Shown piece after piece: positions 46,717-56,327 of a stretch of DNA of 64,000 nt; position 1 is the stretch's first letter, and each line of letters opens with the position of its first letter. The position numbers and the translations under genes were made by a program. The DNA lies in NCBI RefSeq assembly GCF_030817415.1, contig NZ_JAUSZI010000002.1, positions 4,774,001 through 4,838,000 of the forward strand, written 5' to 3'. A model generated the notes under the pieces. The model did no database searches. It saw only the letters and a list, made by a program, of their open reading frames with translations, and had not been told where the DNA came from. Origin of the DNA: Streptomyces umbrinus (GTDB taxonomy: Bacteria > Actinomycetota > Actinomycetes > Streptomycetales > Streptomycetaceae).

Positions 46717-47070
46717 TCAGCCGCCGCCGCTGCCCGAGCCGGAGCAGCCGAAGCCGTCCCGGTCCACGGCCTCGCTGCGGCTGAAGGTGCCGTAGTCGGC
46801 GTAACCGGCGCTGACGTCGGCGTCGTAGTACCAGGCGGCGTCGACCGCGCCGGTCCGGCCGCCGCCGCGGTTCTTGCCCGACGAGGTGGAGGTGGAGCCC
46901 GACTTGCAGTTCTTGTCGGCGACGATCTTGTAGCCGTCGTACTCGTAGCTGTCGCGGTCCACGCAGCGACGGTCCGGGTCGGAACCGCACGAGGTGAGGG
47001 CCGCGGCGAGGACGCCCATCCCGCCGAGTACGACCGTGCTCGAACGCAGTTTCCTGCGCTGGTCCGCCAT
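46717..47070 (-). CDS. Small lipoprotein (YgiB/DUF1190-like by context)
   Basis: 117 residues. Signal peptide with lipobox ALTSC, followed by a Cys/Asp-rich mature part (DPDRRCVDRDSYEYDGYKIV) and a Ser/Gly-rich region ending in GFGCSGSGSGGG. The C-terminal Gly/Ser richness and position before a glutathionylspermidine synthase-like gene resemble E. coli YgiB, although sequence similarity is not obvious. Function unknown; probably attached to the outer face of the membrane. Confidence 0.75.
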   Translation of the reverse strand: MADQRRKLRSSTVVLGGMGVLAAALTSCGSDPDRRCVDRDSYEYDGYKIVADKNCKSGSTSTSSGKNRGGGRTGAVDAAWYYDADVSAGYADYGTFSRSEAVDRDGFGCSGSGSGGG

Positions 47071-47206
47071 GTTCTCTCCCCCGTTGGGCCCGTCCGGCGG
47101 GCTCGTCCATGGCCGGCTCGCTCGTCCGGCCCCGGACAGGTTAAAGATCAGGTGAGCGGGTTGTACAAACGGCTCTCCCGAACTCTCCCTCCCCTAGAGT
47201 CGCTTT

Positions 47207-48151
47207 GTGCTCTTTGGAATGGTGTGTGCCCTTGGCGCGGCGGTGTGCTTCGGCACGGCGACGGTGTTGCAGGCGATCGCGGCGCGGGCGGCCGCACGCG
47301 GCCCGGAGAGCCCCGGCTCCCCGGGCGGTTCCTCGGGCGGATCCACCGGCGGATCCACCGGGGGATCCACCGGTGGATCGTCCGACGGGGCTTCCGGTGT
47401 GGACGCCGCCTTGTTGTGGCGCGCGCTGCGCGAGTGGCGGTACCTCGCCGGGCTCGCGCTCGACGGGGTCGGGTTCGTCCTGCAGATCGCGGCCCTGCGG
47501 TCGCTCCCGATCTACACGGTGGGGGCGGCGCTCGCCGCGAGCCTCGCCGTGACGGCGGTGGTCGCCGCATGGCTGCTCCATGTGCGGCTGAGCGGGCTCG
47601 AATGGGGCGCGGTCGCGGTGGTGTGCGCGGGGCTCGCGATGCTCGGGCTCGCGTCCGGGGAGGAGGGGGACAAGGCCGGGTCCACCGCGCTCAAGTACGC
47701 GATGCTCGGCACCGCCGTGGTCGTACTGCTCCTCGGCGCACTGGCCGGACGGCTGCCCGACCGGGGGCGGGCGCTCGCACTGGGACTGGGTGCCGGGTTC
47801 GGGTTCGGGGTGGTCGAGGTGGCGGTCCGGCTCATCGACGGCCTCACTCCCTCGGCGCTCTTCACCAACCCGGCGACGTACGCCCTGCTGCTGGGCGGAG
47901 GCGCGGCGTTCCTGCTTCTCACGTCGGCGCTCCAGCGGGGCTCGGTGACGACGGCCACGGCGGGGCTGGTCATCGGCGAGACCATCGGGCCCGCCGTGGT
48001 GGGGGTGGTGTGGCTGGGTGACCGTACGCGGGAGGGGCTGGCCTGGCTGGCCGTGCTCGGTTTCGCCGTGGCGGTGGCCGGGGCGCTGGCGCTCGCGCGC
48101 TTCGGGGAGGCGCCCGTGGAGGTGGCCGAGTCGGAGTCGGTTGCGCCATAG
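47207..48151 (+). CDS. DMT-type integral membrane protein
   Basis: 314 residues from GTG 47207. About nine hydrophobic helices: GMVCALGAAVCFGTATVLQAI at the start and GETIGPAVVGVVWLGDRTREGLAWL near the end resemble the drug/metabolite transporter fold (EamA-like halves), often annotated simply as integral membrane protein. Between the first and second helices is a Gly/Ser/Thr stretch built from tandem 12-base units. Substrate unknown. It starts 137 bases after, and divergently from, the lipoprotein gene. Confidence 0.85.
   Translation: MLFGMVCALGAAVCFGTATVLQAIAARAAARGPESPGSPGGSSGGSTGGSTGGSTGGSSDGASGVDAALLWRALREWRYLAGLALDGVGFVLQIAALRSLPIYTVGAALAASLAVTAVVAAWLLHVRLSGLEWGAVAVVCAGLAMLGLASGEEGDKAGSTALKYAMLGTAVVVLLLGALAGRLPDRGRALALGLGAGFGFGVVEVAVRLIDGLTPSALFTNPATYALLLGGGAAFLLLTSALQRGSVTTATAGLVIGETIGPAVVGVVWLGDRTREGLAWLAVLGFAVAVAGALALARFGEAPVEVAESESVAP
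47324..47383 (+). repeat. Tandem 12-base repeat encoding (GGST)n
   Basis: About four to five copies of a unit like GGCGGATCCACC, with small variations, inside the DMT-type gene. The encoded Gly-Gly-Ser-Thr loop is hydrophilic. Unit length keeps the reading frame, so copy number can vary without inactivating the gene. Confidence 0.7.
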
Positions 48152-48215
48152 GGCTCCACAGGCCGGTTCCGTTCCGCGCGGGGCCGCGCCTCGCGCGGCG
48201 CACCGCCCGGCAGCG

Positions 48216-49748
48216 CTAGGGCAGCGCCCTGACCAGGGCCTCCAGTGTTCCCGGCCATCCGCTGTCCGTCGGCGTTCCGTACCCCACGACCAGTGCGTCC
48301 AGGGGTGGGGCCGTGGCGGACGGGTGGCGGTAGCGGGTCAGGCCGTGGACCGCCAGGCCCTGCCAGACCGCCGCGCGGACGACCGACTGCTCGGTGCCGG
48401 GCGGGAGTTGGAGTACCGCGTGGAAGCCGGCCGCGATACCGGTCGCCGTCACCGAGGGCGCGTGGGCGGCCAGGGCCGAGACGAGGTGGTCGCGGCGACG
48501 GCGGTAACGAAGGCGCGAGGCGCGCACATGGCGGTCGTACGCGCCCGATGTGATGAACTCCGCCAGGGTCAACTGGTCCAGGACACCGCACGACCAGTCC
48601 GCGCCGCCCTTCGCCGCCGTGACCTCGGCCGCCAGGGCCGGCGGCAGGACCAGCCAGCCCAGGCGCAGGCCGGGGGCCAGGGCCTTGCTGGCGGTGCCCA
48701 TGTACACCACGTGGTCCGGGTCGAGGCCCTGGAGCGCGCCCACCGGCTGCCGGTCGTAGCGGAACTCCCCGTCGTAGTCGTCCTCCAGGATCAGCCCGCC
48801 CGTCCGCCGCGCCCAGTCGACGACCGCGGCACGTCGGTCGGGGTGCAGAGGCACGCCCATGGGGAACTGATGGGCGGGAGTCAGCAGCACCGCCGCCACA
48901 CCACCGGCCCCGCCCTTGCCCCCGCTCCCAGCCCTGCCCCGGCTCCCCAGCCCGCCGCCACTCCCCCTGCCGCTCCCAGGCCCGCCCCCATTTCCATCCC
49001 AGCTCCCACTTCCATCCCCGCTCCCGCCAGGCCCTCCCCCGGTCAACTCCTCGGTCCGTGTGCCCAGTTCGTCGAACGGCAGGTTCACCGAACGCAGGCC
49101 CGCCCGCTCCACCAGCTTCCAGTGCACGTCGAGTCCGTACGACTCCATCGCCAGCGCCCCCGCGCCCCGCTGTCGCAGCACCGCGCCGAGCAGCATCAGG
49201 CCGTGTGCGAACCCGGAGCAGATGAGGATGCGTTCGGGGTCGGCGCGTACGCCGCGGGCCCGGGCGAGGTAGCCCGCGAGCGCGGTGCGCAGTTCGACGC
49301 GGCCGCGCGGGTCCCCGTATCCGAGAGCGTCGTACGGGGCCGCCGCGAGGGCCCGGCGGGATGCCTTGAGCCACTCGGCGCGCGGGAAGGAGGCGAGGTC
49401 GGGGGTGCCGGGGACGAGGTCGTACGCCGGGCCGCCGGGCGTACGCGGCCGGGGCGGGGCGGAGGCCGGTGCCACCACCGCACGCTCGGCGACCCGCGTG
49501 CCGGAGCCCTGGCGGGCGGTGAGCCAGCCCTCGGCCACGAGGTCGGCGTACGCGTCGGCGACGGTGTTGCGCGCGATGCCCAGATCGGCCGCGAGGGAGC
49601 GTGACGACGGCAGCCGGGTCCCGGGCGCGAGCCGTCCGCCTCGCACCGCGGCCCGCAGCGCGTCCGTCAGGCCTTTGCGCAGGCCGGAGCCGGTGCCCGT
49701 CACGTCGACATGCAGATCCACCCCGAAAGTGGCCCAGGATTTCACCAT
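48216..49748 (-). CDS. MocR-type regulator (GntR HTH fused to aminotransferase-like domain)
   Basis: 510 residues. N-terminal GntR winged helix: RKGLTDALRAAVRGGRLAPG, RLPSSRSLAADLGIARNTV, AEGWLTARQGSGTRV. The rest is a class I aminotransferase-like domain with LRLGWLVLP and a PLP-Lys candidate in MGTASKALAPG. A Gly/Ser/Arg-rich insertion of about 50 residues sits inside that domain (after GTRTEELTGGG), encoded by repeats of short C-rich words. MocR proteins sense pyridoxal phosphate or other amines. Divergent from the AhpD-like gene, its likely target. Confidence 0.92.
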   Translation of the reverse strand: MVKSWATFGVDLHVDVTGTGSGLRKGLTDALRAAVRGGRLAPGTRLPSSRSLAADLGIARNTVADAYADLVAEGWLTARQGSGTRVAERAVVAPASAPPRPRTPGGPAYDLVPGTPDLASFPRAEWLKASRRALAAAPYDALGYGDPRGRVELRTALAGYLARARGVRADPERILICSGFAHGLMLLGAVLRQRGAGALAMESYGLDVHWKLVERAGLRSVNLPFDELGTRTEELTGGGPGGSGDGSGSWDGNGGGPGSGRGSGGGLGSRGRAGSGGKGGAGGVAAVLLTPAHQFPMGVPLHPDRRAAVVDWARRTGGLILEDDYDGEFRYDRQPVGALQGLDPDHVVYMGTASKALAPGLRLGWLVLPPALAAEVTAAKGGADWSCGVLDQLTLAEFITSGAYDRHVRASRLRYRRRRDHLVSALAAHAPSVTATGIAAGFHAVLQLPPGTEQSVVRAAVWQGLAVHGLTRYRHPSATAPPLDALVVGYGTPTDSGWPGTLEALVRALP

Positions 49749-49789
49749 GGAAATGGACCATACTCCTGGGCTACTCGAAACGTAGGCTC

Positions 49790-50338
49790 ATGATCATGAC
49801 GACGAACACCACCGCCACCGAGGCCACCGCAGACACCGCCACCGACATCCCGCAGGACACCCCGCTCGCCCCCGAGCACACCCCCCGGCTCCAGTGGACC
49901 GAGTTCGCCCCCGAGGTCTACAAGGCCATGGTCAGGCTGGACGCGGCCGCCCGGAAGGGCGTCGACCCGGTGCTGCTGGAGCTGGTGAAGATCCGCGCGT
50001 CGCAGCTCAACCACTGCGCGTTCTGCCTCGACATGCACACGAAGGACGCGTTCGCGGCGGGCGAGAGCGTCGAGCGGATCGTCCAGCTCAGCGCGTGGGA
50101 GGAGTCACGGCACTTCTACACGGAGAAAGAACTCGCCGCGCTCGCGCTCACCGAGGCCGTGACGGTCCTGACGGACGGCTTCGTGCCGGACGAGGTGTAC
50201 GAGACCGCCGCCCGCCACTTCGACGAGGCCGAGCTGACCCAGCTCATCGCCGCCATCACGGTGATCAACGCCTGGAACCGCTTCGGCGTGACCTGCCGTC
50301 TCGTGGCCGGCCACTACACGGCCGGGCAGTACAAGTAG
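49790..50338 (+). CDS. Carboxymuconolactone decarboxylase/AhpD-like alkylhydroperoxidase protein
   Basis: 182 residues from ATG 49790 (ATG 49796 two codons later is equally possible). The C-x-x-C pair Cys76/Cys79 with nearby His is in NHCAFCLDMHTKDAF, the peroxidatic motif of the AhpD family. The first 25 residues are Thr/Ala-rich and probably disordered. The 41 bases to the divergent MocR gene hold the operator region, with a partial palindrome around CCATGGAAATGGACCAT. Probable thiol-dependent peroxidase; physiological substrate unknown. Confidence 0.9.
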   Translation: MIMTTNTTATEATADTATDIPQDTPLAPEHTPRLQWTEFAPEVYKAMVRLDAAARKGVDPVLLELVKIRASQLNHCAFCLDMHTKDAFAAGESVERIVQLSAWEESRHFYTEKELAALALTEAVTVLTDGFVPDEVYETAARHFDEAELTQLIAAITVINAWNRFGVTCRLVAGHYTAGQYK

Positions 50339-50383
50339 CAGTACGGACGCGTAGCCGTACGAGTAGCGGCACAGCACACAGGA

Positions 50384-50418
50384 GTGCCGGGTGCCCTCGT
50401 CAGGGAGACACCCGGCAC
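50384..50418. terminator. Bidirectional hairpin terminator
   Basis: GTGCCGGGTG (50384-50393) and CACCCGGCAC (50409-50418), perfect 10-bp stem, with further pairing CCT/AGG in the loop. It lies between the convergent AhpD-like gene and the betaine-binding protein gene. Confidence 0.65.
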
Positions 50419-50459
50419 CCGTACAGGGAGGCCGCTCGGACGGCCCGTACGGCGGTGGG

Positions 50460-51494
50460 CTAGCTCGGCAGCCACGCCTTCCACGTGGACTCATGGCCCT
50501 CGGCCCACTTCCGCGCCGCCTCCTCGGGCGTCAGCTTCTGGTCGGCGATCATCAGGGAGACCTCGTTCTGGTCCTCGGTCGTCCACTTGAACTTCTTCAG
50601 GAAGGCCGCCGCCTTGCCGCCGCTCTCCGCGAAGTCCGTGTTCAGGTACTTCTGCAGCGGGGTGTGCGGATAGGCGCAGGCGACCTTCTCCGGGTCGGCG
50701 TCGCAGCCCTCCTTGTAGGCGGGCAGCTTCACCTCCGTCATGGGGACCTTCTTGAAGAGCCACTGGGGTGAGTACCAGTAGGTCAGGAACGGCTTCTTCT
50801 CCTTGGCGAACTGGCGCATCTGGGTGATCTGGGCCGCCTCCGAACCGGCGAACACCACCTGGAGGTCGAGGTCCAGGTTCTTCACCAGCGCCTTGTCGTT
50901 CGTGACGTAGGAGGGTGAGCCGTCGAGCAACTGCCCCTTGCCGCCGCTCTCGGGGGTGCGGAGCTGGTCGGCGTACTTGTTCAGGTTCTTCCAGTTGGTC
51001 ACGTCGGGGTGCTGCTTCGCGAAGTACGTCGGTACGAACCAGCCGATGTGCCCGGTGACGCCGAGGCCGCCGCCGTTCACGATCGTCTTCTTGTCCTTGA
51101 CGTACCGCTGTTCCTGCTCGGGGTGGCCCCAGTCCTCCAGGATCGCGTCGACCCGGCCCTGGCTGAGCGCGTCCCACGCGGGGACCTCGTCGACCTGGAC
51201 GGTGTCGACGCGATAGCCCAGCTCGTGCTCCAACAGGTACTGCGCGACGGCCACGTTGGCCTGTGCGCCGACCCACGACTGCACGGACAGGGTCACCGTC
51301 CTGGCCCCCTGCGCGTTGGCGAAGGGCGAGGCCTGCTTGGTCATGTCGGCGGCTCCGCAGCCGGCCGTCGTCAGCACCAGCAGGGAGCAGCCGGCGGCCA
51401 GAGCGCCCGTCATGCGCGTACCGGTCATGCGCGTACCACCGGCCGCACGACTCATACGACTCATACGACCCGTACGACTCATACGCGTACGCAT
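50460..51494 (-). CDS. Glycine betaine/choline ABC transporter substrate-binding lipoprotein
   Basis: 344 residues. The lipobox is LTTAGC around residue 46 (an earlier GALAAGC is less likely). The OpuAC-type domain shows VQSWVGAQANVAVAQYLL, VDAILEDWGHPEQ and WYSPQWLFKK with aromatic residues typical of quaternary-amine cages. The long N-terminal extension repeats RMSR and TRMTG, encoded by 12- to 15-base direct repeats. The ATG lies two bases after the permease stop, with GGGAG upstream. Last gene of the betaine operon. Confidence 0.92.
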   Translation of the reverse strand: MRTRMSRTGRMSRMSRAAGGTRMTGTRMTGALAAGCSLLVLTTAGCGAADMTKQASPFANAQGARTVTLSVQSWVGAQANVAVAQYLLEHELGYRVDTVQVDEVPAWDALSQGRVDAILEDWGHPEQEQRYVKDKKTIVNGGGLGVTGHIGWFVPTYFAKQHPDVTNWKNLNKYADQLRTPESGGKGQLLDGSPSYVTNDKALVKNLDLDLQVVFAGSEAAQITQMRQFAKEKKPFLTYWYSPQWLFKKVPMTEVKLPAYKEGCDADPEKVACAYPHTPLQKYLNTDFAESGGKAAAFLKKFKWTTEDQNEVSLMIADQKLTPEEAARKWAEGHESTWKAWLPS

Positions 51495-51495
51495 C

Positions 51496-53466
51496 TCAGG
51501 CTCCCTTCTTCGTGCGGCGGTCCGTCGGCTGGGTCACCCGGTCGAGCATCAGGCCGAGGCAGACGATCGCCGCGCCGGCCACCAGGCCCGTGGCCAAGTC
51601 GCCCTGGGCGAGCCCGAACACGACGTCGTAGCCGAGTGCGCCACCGCCGACCAGACCGCCGATGATGACGACGGCGAGGACGAGGACGACGCCCTGGTTG
51701 AGCGCGAGCAGCAGTGCGGGACGGGCCAACGGCAGCTGGACCTGGCGCAGTTGCTGCCAGCCCGTCGCGCCCATCGAGCGCGAGGACTCCATGGCCGCCG
51801 GGTCGACCTGGCGCAGGCCCTGTGTGGTGATGCGGACGACGGCGGGCAGGGCGTAGACGACCGCGGCGGCGACCGCCGGGGCGCGGCCCACGCCGAAAAG
51901 CGCGACGACGGGGATGAGGTACACGAACTGCGGCATCGTCTGGAAGACGTCCAGGAAGGGGCGCAGCACACGTTCGCAGCGCTCGCTCCTGGCAGCCGCG
52001 ATGCCGGTCGCGAAGCCCAGGACCAGGGTGACGGCCACGGCCGCGAGGACCTGCGACAGCGTGTCGAGGGACGGACCCCACACTCCGAGCACACCGATCG
52101 CGGCCATCGCGAGGACGGCGGTGACCGCGGTGCGCCAGGTGCCGATCAGCCAGGCGAGCGCGGCGACGATCAGCAGGACCGACCACCAGGGCAGCCACTG
52201 CAGGCCGTCCCTCATCGGGTCCAGGACCCAGGTGGTGAAGTGGCCCGCCCAGTCGGCGGTGCCGCCCACGTAGGGGACGCCGGAGTAGAGGTGGTCCGTC
52301 ATCCAGTCGACGGCCCTGTTGACGGGCTCGGCGATGTTCACGAGCCAGGCCTCGGGCCAGTCCAGGCGGTCGGTGAGGCGTCCGGCGACCGCGACGGCCA
52401 CCGCCGCGACAGCCGCGTAGGCCCAGCCGGTCCAGCGGGACCTGGGCTCGCCGGGCCCGACGCCCGTGGATGCCGCCGAAGTCACGGATCCCGCCGCTCC
52501 CGTCACCCGGTCGAGGACGACCGCGAGCAGCACGATCGGGATGCCGGCCGCGAGCGCCGCGCCCACGTCGACCGAGGCGAGCGCCTGGTAGACGCGGTCA
52601 CCGAGGCCGGCCGCGCCGATGACGGACGCGATGACGGCCATGGACAGGGCCATCATGATCGTCTGGTTGAGGCCGAGGAGGAGTTCCTTGCGGGCGAGCG
52701 GGATACGGGCCGTGAGGAGCCGCTGCCGGGCCGTGGTGCCCAGGGACTCGACGGCCTCCATCACCCCGGCGTCGGCGCCGCGCAGACCGAGCGCGGTGAG
52801 CCGGGCCATGGGCGGGGCCGCGTACACGACGGTGGCCAGCACCGCGGCCGGGACACCCATGCCGAAGACGAGGACGACCGGCAGGAGGTACGCGTAGGCA
52901 GGGAACACCTGCATGGTGTCGAGTACGGGGCGCAGCGCGCGGTACGTACGGTCGGAGAGCCCGGCCGCGAGGCCGAGGAGCACGCCGAGCACGACGGACG
53001 CGAGGACCGCGACCACCATGAGTGCGAGCGTCTGCATGGTGGGGATCCACATGCCGAGCAGCCCGCAGGCCAGGAACGCGGCGCCCGTGCCGAGCGCCAG
53101 CCGTACCCCCGCGACCCGCCAGGCGACCAGTGCCGCCGCGGCCGTGACGCCCGCCCAGCCGGCGGCGAGCAAAACGAGGTAGACGGCGCGTACGGAGAGG
53201 ACGACCGCGTTGGAGACGTACCCGAAGAAGTAGAGGAACAGCGGGTGGCTGTCGCGGTTGTCGATGACCCAGTCGCTGGCCTTGCCGAGGGGTTCGGTGA
53301 GGTCGATGGTGAGGGCGTTCGGCCAACTGCCGCTGGCCCAGCGGGCGTTGGCCAACGGGACGAGGACCGCCGCCGCGACGGCGAGCAGCAGGAGCTTGCC
53401 GGTGGCGGGGTGCCTGAGGAAGCCGGGGAGACCGCTCCGGGGAGCGGCCGCGGTGATCGTGGCCAT
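51496..53466 (-). CDS. Betaine/choline ABC transporter permease, internally duplicated
   Basis: 656 residues: two ProW/OpuAB-like permease halves in one chain. Each half has a set of helices and an EAA-type loop: ADAGVMEAVESLGTTARQRL in the first, AAMESSRSMGATGWQQLRQV in the second. Each starts with an outer segment of similar pattern (DNRDSHPLFLYFFGYV; DHLYSGVPYVGGTADW). The fusion would give one chain for the usual homodimeric permease. Its ATG shares one base with the ATPase stop. Imports glycine betaine or choline with the adjacent ATPase and binding protein. Confidence 0.93.
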   Translation of the reverse strand: MATITAAAPRSGLPGFLRHPATGKLLLLAVAAAVLVPLANARWASGSWPNALTIDLTEPLGKASDWVIDNRDSHPLFLYFFGYVSNAVVLSVRAVYLVLLAAGWAGVTAAAALVAWRVAGVRLALGTGAAFLACGLLGMWIPTMQTLALMVVAVLASVVLGVLLGLAAGLSDRTYRALRPVLDTMQVFPAYAYLLPVVLVFGMGVPAAVLATVVYAAPPMARLTALGLRGADAGVMEAVESLGTTARQRLLTARIPLARKELLLGLNQTIMMALSMAVIASVIGAAGLGDRVYQALASVDVGAALAAGIPIVLLAVVLDRVTGAAGSVTSAASTGVGPGEPRSRWTGWAYAAVAAVAVAVAGRLTDRLDWPEAWLVNIAEPVNRAVDWMTDHLYSGVPYVGGTADWAGHFTTWVLDPMRDGLQWLPWWSVLLIVAALAWLIGTWRTAVTAVLAMAAIGVLGVWGPSLDTLSQVLAAVAVTLVLGFATGIAAARSERCERVLRPFLDVFQTMPQFVYLIPVVALFGVGRAPAVAAAVVYALPAVVRITTQGLRQVDPAAMESSRSMGATGWQQLRQVQLPLARPALLLALNQGVVLVLAVVIIGGLVGGGALGYDVVFGLAQGDLATGLVAGAAIVCLGLMLDRVTQPTDRRTKKGA

Positions 53467-54701
53467 CAGGCCACCCCCTCGCGAGCGGACTCGGCCGTTC
53501 CGTCGCCCTGCTCCCGGGCGGACTCGGCCGTTCCGTCGCCCTGGTCGGGAGCGGGCGCGGCCGAACCGGCACCCGAACCATCAGTCGCATCGGCGGCCTC
53601 ATCGGCGAACTGCCCGCCGGTCCCCGCCACCACCCCCAGCAGCGCGTCCGAGTCGACGACCCCGAGGCAGCGTCCCCGGTCCACCACGCGGGCGGTCTGT
53701 CCGGTGCGCGCGACCGCCTCGATGGCCTCGGAGACCGTGGCCTGGGGCGCGAGGGCCGGACCCTCGCCCGCCTCCTGCGCGGACGCGGCCCGCATGGCCC
53801 GCCGTACCGTCATGACCTGCTCGCGCGGCACGTCGCGTACGAACTCGCGTACGTAGTCGTCGGCGGGCGAGCCCACGATCTCCTCGGGCGTGCCGAGCTG
53901 GACGACGCGGCCGTCGCGCATGAGGGCGATGCGGTCGCCCAGGCGCAGGGCCTCGTTCAGGTCGTGGGTGATGAAGACCATCGTGCGGCCCTCCTCGTGG
54001 TGGAGCCGGACGACCTCCTCCTGCATGTCGCGCCGGATCAGCGGGTCGAGCGCGCTGAACGGCTCGTCGAACAGCAGGACCTCGGGGTCCACGGCGAGCG
54101 CCCGGGCCAGTCCGACGCGCTGCTGCTGGCCGCCGGAGAGCTGGCCGGGCCGCCGGTGCTCCATGCCTTCGAGGCCGACCTTGGTGACGACCTCCTGCGC
54201 CTTCTCGCGGCGCTCGCGCTTGCCGACGCCCTGGACTTCGAGCCCGTACGCGACGTTGTCGAGCACGGTCCGGTGCGGCAGGAGGCCGAAGTGCTGGAAG
54301 ACCATGGCGGCGCGGTGGCGGCGCAGTTCGCGCAGCCGGGCCTTGTCCATGGCGCGGACGTCCTCGCCGTCGATGACGATCGAGCCGGCCGTCGGCTCGA
54401 TGAGCCGGGTCAGACAGCGTACGAGGGTGGACTTGCCCGAGCCGGACAGGCCCATGACGACGAAGACCTCGCCCTTGCGCACGTCGAAGCTCACGTCCCG
54501 GACGGCGGCCGTGCAGCCGGTACGGGACCGGAGTTCGGCCGGGGTGAGGGCCGCGAGCTCGGGGTCGGCGGGGACGCGGTCGGCCTTGGGGCCGAAGACC
54601 TTCCAGAGCCCCTCGACGGCGAAGACGGGGGCAGTGCCCGCGCGCTCGGCATCCGTGCGCTCGAAAGCGGCATCCTGAACATCGGTTGACGTACTGCTCA
54701 T
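53466..54701 (-). CDS. Betaine/choline ABC transporter ATP-binding protein
   Basis: 411 residues. Walker A is GLSGSGKST, the signature [15 protein letters not shown], Walker [13 protein letters not shown], and the H-loop ITHDLNEAL. An N-terminal extension of about 50 residues precedes the domain, as in ProV. The C-terminal part has one CBS-like segment ([19 protein letters not shown]), used by OpuA/ProV for osmoregulation. The last 40 residues carry a tandem duplication ([11 protein letters not shown] twice). ATG overlaps the GMC-oxidase stop by one base. Confidence 0.95.
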   Translation of the reverse strand: MSSTSTDVQDAAFERTDAERAGTAPVFAVEGLWKVFGPKADRVPADPELAALTPAELRSRTGCTAAVRDVSFDVRKGEVFVVMGLSGSGKSTLVRCLTRLIEPTAGSIVIDGEDVRAMDKARLRELRRHRAAMVFQHFGLLPHRTVLDNVAYGLEVQGVGKRERREKAQEVVTKVGLEGMEHRRPGQLSGGQQQRVGLARALAVDPEVLLFDEPFSALDPLIRRDMQEEVVRLHHEEGRTMVFITHDLNEALRLGDRIALMRDGRVVQLGTPEEIVGSPADDYVREFVRDVPREQVMTVRRAMRAASAQEAGEGPALAPQATVSEAIEAVARTGQTARVVDRGRCLGVVDSDALLGVVAGTGGQFADEAADATDGSGAGSAAPAPDQGDGTAESAREQGDGTAESAREGVA

Positions 54702-56260
54702 CACGCACCGCCTCCCAGCAGGTCCACACACTTCTCGCCGACCATGAGCACCCCGATCATCGGGTTCACGGCGGGCATCGTCGGGAAGACCGACGCATCG
54801 GCGATCCGGATTCCTTCGAGACCGCGGATCCGCAACTCGGGGTCGACGACGGCCAGTTGGTCCTCGGGCGCGCCCATGCGGCAGGTGCCCGCCGGGTGGT
54901 ACACGGTGTGCGCCACCGACCGGGCGTACGCGCTGAGCTCCTCGTCGTCCGTGACGTCCGGTCCCGGGCAGACCTCGCGCTTGAGCCAGTGCGCGAGCGG
55001 CTCGGACTTGGCGATCTCGCGCGCGATCCTGATGCCGTCGACGAGAGTGCGGCCGTCGTAGTCGTCCTCGTCCGTGAAGTAGCGGAAGTCGAGGGCGGGC
55101 TTCTCGGCCGGGTCGGCGCTCTTCAGATAGAGGCGGCCGCGGCTGCGCGGCTTGGGGATGTTCGGGGTCATCGAGACGCCGTGCGCGGGGCGTTCGTAGC
55201 CGATGCGCTCCGGGTTGTCCGTGAAGGGCACCTGGTAGAAGTGGAACATCAGGTCCGGACCGGCGTGTTCGGGGTCGCGCCGCACGAACAGGCCCGCGTC
55301 GGAGTCCATCGCGGAGTTCTCGGGGATCGGCCCGTCCGTCTCCCAGACGATGACCGACTCGGGGTGGTCGAGCAGGTTCTCGCCGACGCCCGGCAGGTCG
55401 TGGACGACGGGGATGCCGAGCGCTTCGAGGTCCTGGCGCGGCCCGATGCCGGAGTGCATGAGCAGCCGCGGCGAGTCGACGGCACCGGCGCACAGCAGCA
55501 CTTCGTTCCGCGCCCGGACGAGGACTTCCTCGCCGTCCTTGGTGCGTACGTGCACACCGCGGGCGCGCGTCCCGTCGAGCTCCAGCCTGTACGCCCAGGT
55601 CTCCAGGAGGATGTGGAGGTTGGGGCGCTCGTCCATGAACGGATGCAGGTAGGCGACCGACGCGCTCGACCGCTTGTTGTTCTCCGGGTGGTACGCGAGG
55701 TCGAAGAAGCCGACGCCCTCGGTGAACGGCTGCTTGTTGAAGCCCTCCACGCGCGGCACTTCGAGCGCCGACCGCGCGGCGTCGACGAAGTCGCGGGCGA
55801 TGGCGTTCCGGTCCTTCTCGTCGACCGGCACGATGTTGTTGCGCAGCCGCGGGAAGTACGCCTCCATCGGCACCGCGCCCCAGCCCTTGGCGCCCGCCGC
55901 CTCCCACTCGTCCCAGTCGGACGGCAGCGGCTTGAACGCGATGAGCGTGTTGTGCGAGGAGCATCCGCCGAGGACCCGGGCGCGGCTGTGCCGGATGTGC
56001 GAGTTGCCGCGCGGCTGCTCGGTCGTCGGGTAGTCGTAGTCCAGCTCCCCGCCGAGCAGGCCCATCCAGCGCCGCAGGGTCAGGACGTCGTCGCGGCCGA
56101 CGTCGCTCGGGCCGCCCTCGATGACGGCGACGGTGACGTCCGGGTTCTCGGTGAGCCGGGAGGCGATGACGGAACCCGCGGTGCCGCCGCCTATGACGAC
56201 GTAGTCGTACGTGTTCTGCTCTTCGGGCATCGCGTGTTCAGGCGTGGGGTGTTCAGGCAT
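54701..56260 (-). CDS. GMC oxidoreductase, probable choline dehydrogenase/oxidase
   Basis: 519 residues from ATG 56260; ATG 56230 is an alternative. FAD-binding start [20 protein letters not shown] signature around [13 protein letters not shown]; catalytic region [10 protein letters not shown] and C-terminal [13 protein letters not shown]. It lies between a betaine aldehyde dehydrogenase-like gene and a betaine-type ABC transporter, so choline oxidation to betaine aldehyde (BetA role) is the likely reaction. Other alcohols are possible. Its stop is fused to the ATPase start. Confidence 0.92.
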   Translation of the reverse strand: MPEHPTPEHAMPEEQNTYDYVVIGGGTAGSVIASRLTENPDVTVAVIEGGPSDVGRDDVLTLRRWMGLLGGELDYDYPTTEQPRGNSHIRHSRARVLGGCSSHNTLIAFKPLPSDWDEWEAAGAKGWGAVPMEAYFPRLRNNIVPVDEKDRNAIARDFVDAARSALEVPRVEGFNKQPFTEGVGFFDLAYHPENNKRSSASVAYLHPFMDERPNLHILLETWAYRLELDGTRARGVHVRTKDGEEVLVRARNEVLLCAGAVDSPRLLMHSGIGPRQDLEALGIPVVHDLPGVGENLLDHPESVIVWETDGPIPENSAMDSDAGLFVRRDPEHAGPDLMFHFYQVPFTDNPERIGYERPAHGVSMTPNIPKPRSRGRLYLKSADPAEKPALDFRYFTDEDDYDGRTLVDGIRIAREIAKSEPLAHWLKREVCPGPDVTDDEELSAYARSVAHTVYHPAGTCRMGAPEDQLAVVDPELRIRGLEGIRIADASVFPTMPAVNPMIGVLMVGEKCVDLLGGGA

Positions 56261-56327
56261 GGCGTGGCGCTCCAAGGTGCCTTGTGCGGTGGGGAGTCCG
56301 GGGAGTCGACGGTGGTCGGGGCGGGGG

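Noticed and set aside
47512..49761. 749-codon minus-strand frame covering the DMT and MocR genes
   Set aside because: It crosses two well-supported genes and has Arg/Pro/Ala-rich low-complexity composition without motifs.
51256..53856. 866-codon plus-strand frame opposite the betaine transporter
   Set aside because: Antisense shadow rich in Asp/Arg/Gly/His repeats; the opposite strand encodes clear ABC transporter components.
54702..55964. 832-residue version of the ABC ATPase
   Set aside because: The first 420 residues are an out-of-frame reading of the GMC oxidase gene; the ATPase starts at ATG 54701 coupled to the GMC stop.
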